Shown: one piece after another, positions 31,556 to 40,844 of the stretch
How the letters are laid out: every line of letters begins with the position of its first letter
How positions within the stretch are numbered: the stretch's first letter is position 1
DNA from: Trichomonas tenax
Lineage: Eukaryota > Parabasalia > Trichomonadida > Trichomonadidae
Reading direction: 5' to 3'
Assembly (NCBI GenBank): GCA_023091735.1
Contig: JALKBU010000011.1
Location: forward strand, 62,001 to 126,000
DNA: 64,000 bases
Program-made: the position numbers and the translations under genes
The notes under the pieces: model-generated
The model's input: the letters and a program-made list of their open reading frames with translations, nothing else
Databases searched by the model: none
What the model was told of the DNA's origin: nothing

Positions 31556-34500
31556 TCATTTTCTAGGCTTTGGATAGTTTGGATCACCTGGTGTGACTTC
31601 ACGCAAGACAAGTTTTTGATTATCTTTCTTCTTGTTATCAGTAACGGCGACAATTCTGTTGTCTTGGATGTTACGAAGTGTTGGTCTGAAGTCTGGTCCA
31701 CTCAAATCAGAGCTCTCATCCTTCTTATCCTTGAATGTCTCCTGTGGTTTCTTGACTCGGATGATGTCATCCATTGGAGGCTGATTCGTTAATTGAACAG
31801 GTTTTCTCTGGTATTGAGGACGGCCACCAAGATTTCCTGGTTCTGGAAGATTGTCGTAATCACCTAAAGCACGCGCGACCTTCTTATTGAGCTCTTCATC
31901 GAGCGGGAACTGATCTGCGTAAGGCATTGGTTTGTGAGTTGTTACTGTGAACTCGAAGTCTGAGAGACTTGATGTTGACTTCTCGCTCTCGATCAGGAAT
32001 TGATCTGATTTTCGACTCTGAACGAACACATACTTTGGTTCCTGTGGCTGTGGAGGTGGTGCTGGAGCAAGCTGTGGCTGTGGTTTTCTGTTCTGCCAAG
32101 CACTCGGATCTATATCCCAGACATTGCCGAAACGCATTGGACGCGGTTGATACTGTGGCTGAGGAGCAACATATTGATGTTTCTGTCCAGCGTTTGGATC
32201 GAGGCTTAAGAGCCTGACACGCGGTGGCTCTGGAGCAGATTTCTTCTGCTTCGGCTTGAACTTTGGTTTTGGTTTCTCCTTCTTCCTGCGATGCTTCTTT
32301 GGTGGAGGAGCTTCAGAGATTGTTGATGTGCTTGTGCTGCTCTTCTCCATCTTGAACTCACCGGAATCTGATTCAGACTTGACAGGTGTTTCAGGTAATG
32401 GTTGATTATCCATGACAGGAATGTCGCTGTCTTCTGATTCTTCCTCCTGAGCTCCTTCGTCAACGAGTGGTTTAGTTTCAATCGCCATCTTTCTCGGGGC
32501 CATTGGTGGGATCGAAAAGTCTTCGAATTCGAGCAATTCATTAGGAATGTTTTCTCCACATTTGAATTTCGACAAAGCTCTTGGAATACCACATCTCAGC
32601 CATGGAACCACGTCACTGACGAGAACAGCCAACAAAAGATTAGACTTTGGAAGATCATTCTGCTGTTTGTCGCCGAGTTTGATTGTTCTGTCCATTGCTT
32701 CTTTGAGTTGGCCTTCGCGAAGTCTGTTGGAGCATTCTGCCATGTAACTCGAGAACATTGGATCATCCTCGAAGTCTCTTGTGCCATATGTGTAAAGAGC
32801 ATAAACATCTGGGCTGAAAACTTCCTCTCTCGCAGCTTTGATTTGCGACATAGCAACTTTTGTGTTGACGAATTCAGGGAACGCAAGTAATCTCAATGTT
32901 GCATCGTTTGCGTGTTTCAGCTTCGATGTGTGCTTGATTGCTTCTTGACGCCATCTGATGAACCAAATAAGACCGAAGAGTTCTTTCAGTGGCTTTCTGA
33001 TGGCTTCAGGAATCAATTTAGATCTTCCGTTAGTGAACAATGAAATATTCTTGTAATCAGCAGCGCAAAACGCGAGTGTTGCAATGACAGCGAAGTCCTT
33101 GAGATCTTCTTTTGATATTGGAGGAATGACTTCAAGAGATTCTTCGATCATACACAACTTAGAAAGAGGAGCAACTCTTGGACGAGCGCTTGTTGGCATT
33201 GAACCTGCAACAGCAGCTTTAAGAATGTTAAGCAAAGCTATGATGCAGTTTCCACGCATAACATCATCATCTGGTGATGCCAATTGCAGACAATAGACTA
33301 AAGCACGGAAAATGAGTTCCGGGCAATCTGGGAATAACGAAATAATCTTGTTGAACAAGTTTAATGGATCTGAAGCAATAGATCTATGTCTGGCAACAAC
33401 AATTGCTCTATCAATGCGTCCAAGCATGATCATAAGCTCTAAAATAATTCTCATATCGACATCAATTTCATTCAAGTCGTTATATTGGCCTTCGAAAATT
33501 AATTTCTTGATCTTCTTCGTGATAAGAACTAAATCCGCATTTCTTCTTGCTTCTGGTTTTGACATAACAAGCTTTTCTTCATCATCGTCCTTCATTCCAT
33601 AATATAATATATTTGATGGCGTGTGATCAATTGAAACGACCCAATCCTTCTTATCCCCTTCGCTTCTCATGATCCATCCTAAAATTTTATCGCGTTGCTT
33701 TTCACTGAATTCGAGTCTTTCGACGACAATGTCATAAATTGGAACTTTGTGATCAGCAAGACGGAAAATGCAACGAGCGAACAAGAAAGCATATAAATCT
33801 TCACCATCTTCGAGTAATTTAGTTGTAACTTCATTGAAAATCATGATTAAATGATATCTTAATGGAGAAAACAGTGGGAAAATCCTAAAAAGATCTGTTA
33901 AATAAATCAATCTCACGAAGTTTTCTATCCTTGAATATCCACATTCTCTGATTGATGCAACAGCAGGTTCATAAAGTTCTGCGACATCTCCGAATGGAAA
34001 ATGAAGACTCATTAAGTTTTCGATTGTTTGTGGAATCAAATCCGTATTTATCTTTAAAACTCTGAATTTTTCGCGCGTGTAGATAACGAAAAGATTTGGA
34101 TCTCTGGAATCTCCTGTGAGCATCAAAGGAACATCTTTTCCTGTCTGGAAAGGAGCCAAATCACACATCTGGTGATGCATGTTTTTACCACTTCTTGTGA
34201 TAGCGCAAACTTCACCTAATGTTGATGTTATAACGAAGAATTGGCCTGTGCACGACCACGCGACGTTTGCAACCATTGAATTCTTTTGTGCGAAGATTTC
34301 ATCGATTGGAATAATTTTAATTACGCGTAATTCTCTTGTTAGAATGATGACTGATCTTGAGACAGCAACAACTGCGATTCTGCAGCACAGGCTCCAGAAG
34401 ATGCACGGACCTCCTGGGCCCTCCATAATCGGGAGATGAATTTCTGCGCGTTCGAAAGTTGGAGTGTATGAATATTTGTATTTGCAGATTGAAACGAATA

Positions 34501-35308
34501 AATATAGTGTGTCGAAGGGCCTCGAAGGAGGAAGAACAGCTGTTAGACAAACTACGCCTCTTCCTTCATCAGGATTGTCGAATAATGCTAAATCTTGATA
34601 GGAAACTGCAGAATTTGATGGTAATGTTGGTGCAATTGCTGGATGTAGAGTGAAAGACTGTCGTGGTTTCATGAATCCGTGATAAGCGCGGCCTTGTTGT
34701 GTTAAATAATGATTTGCGTTGATATTTATACCAAATCGTTGGTCGGCCGTCAGATCCATCCACCAGCCAATACTATTTGGTTGTTCAGGAAGCTGCTGCC
34801 AAATCCAAACAGACTGATCTACAGAAACAGCCATAATTTTACCGTTTTCGCTGCACGCCAAACCGAATACGTGCGCAGGAAAGTCAGTAACTGGCTTACT
34901 CTGAAGATTGAAGATGTAAGGCAAATCATCGACGCGATTATGCGGTCTTGAAATTAATAATTTAGTTCCATCGGGATCAAAACCGAAATCTGTAGTCTTT
35001 TCTTGAAGCATTTGAATGTTTCCGGTCGGAAGTGGAAATGTCGTGACATTTGAATTTGGTTTATTTTCATGAAGCGCAAAAAGCGGTGAAATTTTCGGTA
35101 AATGAAGAGATGTAGTTCCATTTGGCGAAATAACGACTCTATCGATTTTTCTGTGAAGCATATTCAGCGATTTTTCGATAATCCACGTATTTTCTTGGAA
35201 AACGTATCCTTTTCCCGGCTTTATGCAGAAGAGGACGCCGTTTTTCGAAACAATGTACATTGGCTTCCTCGTCCTCGGGACAGGCAACGCTTGCGACGAG
35301 AGCCACAT
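31556..35308 (-). CDS. WD40-type propeller protein with proline/lysine-rich tail
   Basis: 1250 residues. The N-terminal ~450 are beta-propeller-like (TTDFGFDPDGTKLLISR, VFGLACSENGKIMAVSVDQ, VVAVSRSVIILTRELRVIKI, VANVAWSCTGQFFVITSTLG). A helical middle region (~450-890) resembles the alpha-solenoid that follows propellers in trafficking and ciliary proteins. The C-terminal third is low-complexity, with KKHRRKKEKPKPKFKPKQKK and Pro/Gln-rich runs. The order propeller, solenoid, disordered tail and the phrase VANVAWSCTGQFFVITSTLGEV recall CPLANE1/JBTS17 and RIC1-type proteins, but I cannot choose between them. It starts at ATG 35308 with no upstream in-frame ATG and no signal peptide. A flagellar or Rab-related role is only a guess. 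Confidence 0.85.
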   Translation of the reverse strand: MWLSSQALPVPRTRKPMYIVSKNGVLFCIKPGKGYVFQENTWIIEKSLNMLHRKIDRVVISPNGTTSLHLPKISPLFALHENKPNSNVTTFPLPTGNIQMLQEKTTDFGFDPDGTKLLISRPHNRVDDLPYIFNLQSKPVTDFPAHVFGLACSENGKIMAVSVDQSVWIWQQLPEQPNSIGWWMDLTADQRFGININANHYLTQQGRAYHGFMKPRQSFTLHPAIAPTLPSNSAVSYQDLALFDNPDEGRGVVCLTAVLPPSRPFDTLYLFVSICKYKYSYTPTFERAEIHLPIMEGPGGPCIFWSLCCRIAVVAVSRSVIILTRELRVIKIIPIDEIFAQKNSMVANVAWSCTGQFFVITSTLGEVCAITRSGKNMHHQMCDLAPFQTGKDVPLMLTGDSRDPNLFVIYTREKFRVLKINTDLIPQTIENLMSLHFPFGDVAELYEPAVASIRECGYSRIENFVRLIYLTDLFRIFPLFSPLRYHLIMIFNEVTTKLLEDGEDLYAFLFARCIFRLADHKVPIYDIVVERLEFSEKQRDKILGWIMRSEGDKKDWVVSIDHTPSNILYYGMKDDDEEKLVMSKPEARRNADLVLITKKIKKLIFEGQYNDLNEIDVDMRIILELMIMLGRIDRAIVVARHRSIASDPLNLFNKIISLFPDCPELIFRALVYCLQLASPDDDVMRGNCIIALLNILKAAVAGSMPTSARPRVAPLSKLCMIEESLEVIPPISKEDLKDFAVIATLAFCAADYKNISLFTNGRSKLIPEAIRKPLKELFGLIWFIRWRQEAIKHTSKLKHANDATLRLLAFPEFVNTKVAMSQIKAAREEVFSPDVYALYTYGTRDFEDDPMFSSYMAECSNRLREGQLKEAMDRTIKLGDKQQNDLPKSNLLLAVLVSDVVPWLRCGIPRALSKFKCGENIPNELLEFEDFSIPPMAPRKMAIETKPLVDEGAQEEESEDSDIPVMDNQPLPETPVKSESDSGEFKMEKSSTSTSTISEAPPPKKHRRKKEKPKPKFKPKQKKSAPEPPRVRLLSLDPNAGQKHQYVAPQPQYQPRPMRFGNVWDIDPSAWQNRKPQPQLAPAPPPQPQEPKYVFVQSRKSDQFLIESEKSTSSLSDFEFTVTTHKPMPYADQFPLDEELNKKVARALGDYDNLPEPGNLGGRPQYQRKPVQLTNQPPMDDIIRVKKPQETFKDKKDESSDLSGPDFRPTLRNIQDNRIVAVTDNKKKDNQKLVLREVTPGDPNYPKPRK

Positions 35309-35361
35309 TTTTGATAAACGGATTTTTTTATTTTCATTTTTGTAGACTTAAATATCCATCC

Positions 35362-35813
35362 TTTTGACTTCAAACTTTGGCATTAGGCTCTATAGAAGTA
35401 GAACTAATATATTTTCACTTGATATTTATTTCAATTATTTTTAATAAATGTGAATTTTGTGCTTTATTGGTTTATTATTTTGACTTCAAACTTTGTTATT
35501 TTGTTCTATAGAAGTTGTATTAATATATCCCCACTTTATTTTTGTTTGGAATTTTTTGAATATTTTTTATAAATATTGATTTTGAGTATTATTAGTTAAT
35601 TTTTTGACTCCAAACTTTGGAATTAGATTCTGCAGAAACCAAGTCAATATATCTACACATTATTTTTGTGAGAAATTTTTGACGTTTGATTTTGGTAAAG
35701 TTTGGATTTTAGCACTATTTCTTTAATTTCTTGTTCTCAAACTTTAGTAATTGACTCTCCAGAAGTATGGCTACTAAATTTTCGAATTTTGTTCATGTAA
35801 TTTTTTTTGCCTT
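35362..35813 (+). repeat. Diverged tandem repeat, four units of ~116-127 bp
   Basis: CAAACTTT preceded by TTTTGACT-like bases and followed ~15 bases later by a CAGAAGT- or TAGAAGT-like word recurs at 35371, 35487, 35611 and 35738. Each unit continues with TAATATAT...CACTT..ATTTTTGT. Spacings are 116, 124 and 127 bases. The units are diverged, so this is an old minisatellite-like array in the spacer upstream of the glycine-rich gene. Confidence 0.7.
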
Positions 35814-36086
35814 TTGACTGACTCTACCTGAAAGGTTGTCTTTTTAATTTCCCAAAGTTTTGACTTTTTCCATGAAAATACCATTCTCTTAATGCTCTAC
35901 GCTCTTTTTATTGTTGAAAGGATTGTTTTCTAAAATTTATTCCATGAAAAATAAGAAAGCAATACCAGATTGAATTAATATGTTGTTACAAAAAATTGAA
36001 ATCGATTTTTTCAAAAATGAATACACTTATATAATTACCACATCAGATTACTTGTATCTATTATATAATGATAAAATGTTCCTTAA

Positions 36087-36878
36087 ATCAGAAATCCAAT
36101 CAATTTGTCTATTTCTCCAGGAAGGAACTTGATCGAGGCCTGGGGAGCCGAAGGAGGAAACTCTACCTATATCTCAAACTTTGCAGAAGGAGGCTATGGT
36201 GGATATGCATCAGGAATCCTCGAAAACAAAAAGAATTCTGTGCTATATATTTCACCAGGCGAGCAAGGATATCAAGCCTTAGGAACTAGTTGCACACGTA
36301 GCATTTATGGGAATGGTGGAATAGGATGCTCAGACAGTTCAATTTATAGTGCTTCAAGAGGCGATTTAAGCTATGTTTCACTTGATTCATCAGCAATCGA
36401 GAGTGGCATTGTTTATGCTGGAGGAGGTGGTTCGGGTGTAAGATCTAACACTAATCTAAAAGGTGGTTATGGCGGTGGAACTACAGGAGGATTAGGAATC
36501 AAGGCTACTTGTAGTTCAACTCATGTGGGTGGAAAAGTTTGGACACAATCCTCAGGTGGAGTAAATTCCAAATTTTCGGCAGCAAATGGCAAGAATTTTT
36601 TTGGAGGATACTTATCAGGATATCACGCATGTGGAGGCGGAGGATGGTATTATGGAGGGGCAGCAGGTGATGAACATGCATCATTTGGAGGTGGAGGAAG
36701 TTCATATGTTTCAACTTCTCTGAAAAATATAACCGTTATTGCAGGCAATCAAGAAATGCCTTCAAAAACATCTCTCGCATCAAAAACTACAGGAAACATA
36801 GGCCACGGGGCTGTAAGGATCACATTCTTAAAACAAAAAATTCTAAGTTTCAAGCGATATATCAAATGCAACAAATGA
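36087..36878 (+). pseudogene. Glycine-rich repeat protein, 5'-truncated copy
   Basis: About 263 codons between a TAA (36084-36086) and the stop, with no ATG at the front; the first sense codons read IRNPINLSISPGRNLIEAWG. The body is typical of the trichomonad glycine-rich family (PF12810-like): EAWGAEGG, GGYGGYASG, VYAGGGGSGV, GGYGGGTTGG, GGGGWYYGGAAG, SFGGGGSSYVS and a closing GAVRITF. Members are usually longer and presumed surface or extracellular. The missing N-terminus and start codon suggest a truncated copy. An ATG at 36068 leads into a different register that does not fit the family. Expression from a non-ATG start is unlikely in trichomonads. Confidence 0.7.
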
Positions 36879-37581
36879 AAAATGCAATCCCTGTGTATGT
36901 TCCATTATTTGATTGGTTCTGTGAATAGTTCTCATTGGATTCATCAAAAAAATATTTGACATTAATATAACAGATAGAGCTAATGATTTATAAAACAAAT
37001 ATTGAATAAAAGTCAATTTTATATATTATTGAATTTTAATTCTGAAATTATTTTTGCATTTCTAATGATAAATATTAATATATAAATAAAGTATATTTAA
37101 TCCCATTATTTATTTTTAGCAAGAAAATGTTATTTGACTAGAAAAGGTGATTTTTAAGAAAATTAAAAAGAACAAAAATTATTTTTACAACTAAAAAAGA
37201 TATTTTTCTCCCCTTCAAAATTCTAATATTTTCAAATTTCGCGTACGCATGCATAATTTCACACATAATTGCTTATTTTAAATCCATTTTTCATTCCTTT
37301 GAAAATATTTTCATAAAGCATTTTTTCGACTTGGCTTCATTTATCAGAATGTATTTTAATAACTTTGAAGTATATACGCTATTCAACATGCAGTTCTTAA
37401 TCATATGGATAAAATGCTGCTCAATTATAATATGAATATCATTGGTTTTAAAAACTGCGAACATGTCCTTGTTTTTCAAATTTCAACATCAAAAATTCAG
37501 TCAATTAAGTATCAATAAGTGATTTAATTCGAAAAGAAATACTGCCATTTAGGATAGATATAAATAATATATTTAGTTATT
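36879..37581. other. Intergenic, no gene seen
   Basis: 700 bases of very AT-rich spacer. A 62-codon minus frame (37291-37479) has no recognisable features. Contains a CGCGTACGCATGCAT palindromic patch near 37240. Confidence 0.55.
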
Positions 37582-37965
37582 TCAAACAATTAAGAATAGA
37601 AAGCTGTTAATAAGGATAAAAGAAACACAAGAAATTGCCAAAACTCTACTTGAAAAATGAGGTCTCTTTTTGATGTAATAAATGCTTATTAAAACACCAA
37701 TTGGTGGAAGAAATGTAGCAACTGTGTAATGGAAATGATAGATTGTGTCTCTATCATTGTAATCATCACAGAGGAACTGCAGAGCCGAATTATTCATATG
37801 TGTATCGATAATGGAAGTTTCAGAGGTGATATCGATTTGAGGTATATCGTGATACATTGATAGGTTGATGATCTTGAATTTGTTATGAAAATGGACTTGG
37901 TTTGCTTTTTCTGGAGGCGGAATTAAAATTTCTTGCACATAATTTGCGTTGATTGGAGGTTTAAT
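37582..37965 (-). pseudogene. Membrane-protein fragment without a start codon
   Basis: The frame runs from a TAA near 37967 to the stop at 37582 (about 127 codons). It has no ATG before the internal MYHDIPQ, and begins with KPPINANYVQEILIPPPEKA. Two hydrophobic segments near the end (VATFLPPIGVLISIYYI and VLAISCVSFILINSFLFLIV) flank KKRPHFSS, so it looks like the C-terminus of a two-pass or anchored membrane protein. I do not recognise the family. It may be a remnant, or the second part of a gene whose start is hidden by a frameshift. Confidence 0.4.
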
Positions 37966-37998
37966 ATTATAAAGTTAAAAAATCGATTAAAAGAAGGT

Positions 37999-38862
37999 TT
38001 ATCCTGTAGGTCGTGTCGGCCTTCGTCTTCCTGCAGGTGCAGCAGCTCTTCGAACTTCTTGTTCTTCAGGAATAATAACTTCTGATGTCTTTAATTCGTT
38101 AGAAATGCTCGCGCGACTCTTTCTCAAGTGTGGAGATATCTGACGAGCGGGGGCGAGGTCATGTTTGAGATTTATCTTAGAGAACTTACGTTGAGGAGCA
38201 ACACCGAATGCAGCGGGTCCTGAAGGTCTTTCGAGCAATATTTTTTCTTTCTTTGGCTTTGCTGCCGTGTTTTCTGCTTCTGCTGGTTCCGCATTCATCA
38301 AGAGCGAGTCGTTGCTGTTGCTCTGCATGAGGAGAGGCGATGCATATTGATCGGATGTGTCCATCGCCTTCTCTGGAATGCGAATTGAATTCGCTCTTGC
38401 GTTTGTCGCTTTCGTTGGTTCTGGAGGTGGTGAAGCATTAAGCATCTGGAGGTTACCGATTTGGAGCCTGATTGAGCTCGATCTGATCTTTGTTCTTCCT
38501 CTTGGTGTTTTTCTATTCTGGACACTTAAGTTATTTTCTGTATTCTCCGTATTGAGGGATCTCCACTCAGCGCGGATCTTTCGTTCGTTTTCGCGTATCT
38601 CGTGTTGCATAAGATCAAGATGAATTGATTCGTCATCAATCTTCTTAGCGTTTTGTGCACGGCCAGCGACAGTCCTCTGCATCGACATCATGAACATTTC
38701 GTTAATTTTTGGACTGCAAAACGGATTTATCGCGTTTGAGTAATAAAAATTGACATCTCGCTCTGGTTCTAAAGAGATTTCGTTGTTTAGTGGACTCGTG
38801 TTGCCGTATATCGTGTCTATCTCCGATATCAAGTCTTCTAAATTATAATCGACATACGACAT
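37999..38862 (-). CDS. Disordered basic protein, unknown function
   Basis: 287 residues, not recognised. An acidic N-terminus (SYVDYNLEDLISEIDTIYG) is followed by a short helical stretch (KKIDDESIHLDLMQHEIREN, then ERKIRAEWRSLN). A long Arg/Lys/Ser/Pro-rich disordered region follows, with repeated phosphosite-like RxxS patterns (KIRSSSIRL, ARANSIRIPE, HLRKSRASISNE), ending RRRPTRPTG. No membrane segment. An Inr (TCACA, minus strand 38877-38881) lies 17 bases before the ATG. The promoter region carries the densest cluster of the TTTTGNCAYGTAA motif in the window. A nuclear or cytoskeleton-associated substrate of AGC kinases would fit the RxxS sites but is speculation. Confidence 0.8.
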   Translation of the reverse strand: MSYVDYNLEDLISEIDTIYGNTSPLNNEISLEPERDVNFYYSNAINPFCSPKINEMFMMSMQRTVAGRAQNAKKIDDESIHLDLMQHEIRENERKIRAEWRSLNTENTENNLSVQNRKTPRGRTKIRSSSIRLQIGNLQMLNASPPPEPTKATNARANSIRIPEKAMDTSDQYASPLLMQSNSNDSLLMNAEPAEAENTAAKPKKEKILLERPSGPAAFGVAPQRKFSKINLKHDLAPARQISPHLRKSRASISNELKTSEVIIPEEQEVRRAAAPAGRRRPTRPTG

Positions 38863-38876
38863 TTATTTTATAAAAA

Positions 38877-38881
38877 TGTGA
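38877..38881 (-). promoter_or_regulatory. Inr element (TCACA)
   Basis: Matches TCAYW on the minus strand, 17 bases before the ATG at 38862. Confidence 0.55.
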
Positions 38882-38885
38882 CGGG

Positions 38886-39018
38886 TTTTGTCATGTAATC
38901 TCTAAATTTGAAATAATTTTTAGAGATTTTGCCATGTAAAAAATTATTAATTTTTGTCACGTAATGTCGAAATACGATATGTAAACAATATTGTCTTAAT
39001 ATTTTGACATGTAAATTT
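38886..39018. promoter_or_regulatory. Fourfold TTTTGNCAYGTAA motif array
   Basis: Copies on the + strand: TTTTGTCATGTAATC (38886-38900), ATTTTGCCATGTAAA (38926-38940), TTTTTGTCACGTAATG (38951-38966) and ATTTTGACATGTAAATTT (39001-39018). A looser form is at 39031 and another single copy (TTTCTGCCATGTAAGA) at 39237-39252. All share NCAYGTAA after a T run and have the same orientation. The array lies 24-160 bases upstream of the minus-strand gene starting at 38862, as expected for a transcription factor binding cluster. Confidence 0.55.
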
Positions 39019-39488
39019 GATAGTGTTCGGATTTTTGACGTATAAATTGTGGCATGTGTTATCGGAAATTTATCCATCAATTTCATTTTAAATTTTCTCC
39101 TCTGTTTTGAAAATTTATCTGTTACTTCTCATATATTCTCCATATTCATATGCTACTTTATATAATTATAAAACAAAATCAAATACTTACATAGACAGAA
39201 CAATGAAAATCAAATCATCGGAAAAGTTTATGAAAATTTCTGCCATGTAAGATTTTTTTTGTCAAACTTATACAACTTAATATACATCTGGTACATTATG
39301 TATGTATAATAAAATTTGCAAAAAATTTCTGACTTTATTAAATTATTAATAACCTTTGTTCGAAAATCAAGAGCTAGGGCTACGGAATATGAAGCTATAT
39401 AGTATATGACTATTAGGTGTGATATAGGGGATTTGTAGAAGTTAATCAAATTAAAACGCAATTTAAAAACAAAAGTAAAATGTAGGAA

Positions 39489-40844
39489 TTATGCCATCTC
39501 GATTGCGAGTGGAAGTGCAGTCGGGGATGGAAGGACATAATTCATATCATCATAGTGTTCTGAACTGGCAACAAAAGAAAAGCCATCAAAAGCATTTGCT
39601 CCACACACTGGAGTACCTGCTGAGTCCATTGTTGGCTCTTCCAAGAATTCCTTTTCGAAATTTGTTGCGGTGCTGTAATCAAGAACAATTGGTTTGAAAT
39701 CGTGTGCAATCTTACGTTCAAGGACATCGTTGAAGTTGATTCCCTTGAAGAAAGGATGGTGGATTAGATACTTGATATCTTTCCTTTCGGCTGGATCTTT
39801 GTTGAGCAAGTTGGAAATAAGATCGATTTCAACCTGTTGTGCATCTCCTGGGAACGATATTGGATCGTTGATGATCATATCAAACAACTTATCCATATTA
39901 TCATCGCTCCACGGTGGCTTACCATACAAAAAGTTGTACGCAAGGACTCCAAGTGACCACCAATCGATCTTTTGGCCGTATTTCCCACCCAAAATGACTT
40001 CTGGAGCAATATATTCTGGAGTGCCGCAAAAAGACGTCGTACCTTTAGAATATGCTATATTCTTGACGAGGCCGAAGTCCGTGAGCTTGATGCATCCTTC
40101 AGAATCCAATAAAATATTTTCAGGTTTAAGATCTCGATAAATTATCTTCTTCTGGTGAATGTAATCAATGGCGAGAGCGAGTTCCGCAATATAAAGGCGG
40201 ACGTCGTGAACTTTGAATTTCTTTTGATTATTGAGATGAAACGCCATGTCTCCTCCTGGGACATATTCGAAGCCCATGTACACCTTCGAAGCATTTTGGA
40301 AAGCAAAGTAGATGTGAACAATGAAAGGATGATCGATTTTCATCAAAACGTTTCTTTCTGCAACGACAGTAGCACATTTGTGTGCCTGGACTAAGCAATT
40401 CTTGTGGACGGACTTTATAGCGAAAGTCTGTCCGGTGTTGATTTTCTCACAGAGAGAAACTTTTCCGTAAAATCCTCTTCCTATAACCGCTAACACATTA
40501 AAATCATCCATCGTAAGATGTGGGGTCTGCATTGTCATTGCTCTTATGGTAGTCACCCAGTTGTTAATCAAGCTTTTGTCATCATTCGATAATCGAAAAG
40601 GTTTAAAATTCGGTCCTGAGACCGTAAAACTTTGAGGCTTCCTATTTTCTTGGATAGTGCATTCAGTTTCACTGGTAATCGTCACTCCTTTGTCGAGTTT
40701 TTTCCTTGTGATATCATGATAAATGAGCAATTTCATGTCCTGTATCCTCAGTACACAGAACCTCTTATGCCAGAATCCAATTTTTGATCCTTTGATGTTA
40801 AACAAATGACTGATTTCTTCAATATCATATTTATCAGCAATCAT
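39489..40844 (-). CDS. PH-domain AGC kinase (PKB/Akt-like)
   Basis: 451 residues from the ATG at 40844. An upstream in-frame ATG at 40931 would add a 29-residue hydrophobic, AT-rich stretch that does not fit. A PH domain (~10-102; GFWHKRFCVLRIQDMKLLIYH) precedes the kinase (~115-365): glycine loop GRGFYGKV, K144, E163, YRDLKPEN with D238, DFG at D257, and the activation segment TTSFCGTPEYIAPEV. The residue at the PDK1 site is S271 where Akt has Thr. A C-tail hydrophobic motif FDGFSF (S423) and a TP turn-motif candidate (T411) are present, so the AGC regulatory set is complete. PH plus AGC is the Akt arrangement: phosphoinositide binding recruits the kinase to the membrane. Confidence 0.93.
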   Translation of the reverse strand: MIADKYDIEEISHLFNIKGSKIGFWHKRFCVLRIQDMKLLIYHDITRKKLDKGVTITSETECTIQENRKPQSFTVSGPNFKPFRLSNDDKSLINNWVTTIRAMTMQTPHLTMDDFNVLAVIGRGFYGKVSLCEKINTGQTFAIKSVHKNCLVQAHKCATVVAERNVLMKIDHPFIVHIYFAFQNASKVYMGFEYVPGGDMAFHLNNQKKFKVHDVRLYIAELALAIDYIHQKKIIYRDLKPENILLDSEGCIKLTDFGLVKNIAYSKGTTSFCGTPEYIAPEVILGGKYGQKIDWWSLGVLAYNFLYGKPPWSDDNMDKLFDMIINDPISFPGDAQQVEIDLISNLLNKDPAERKDIKYLIHHPFFKGINFNDVLERKIAHDFKPIVLDYSTATNFEKEFLEEPTMDSAGTPVCGANAFDGFSFVASSEHYDDMNYVLPSPTALPLAIEMA

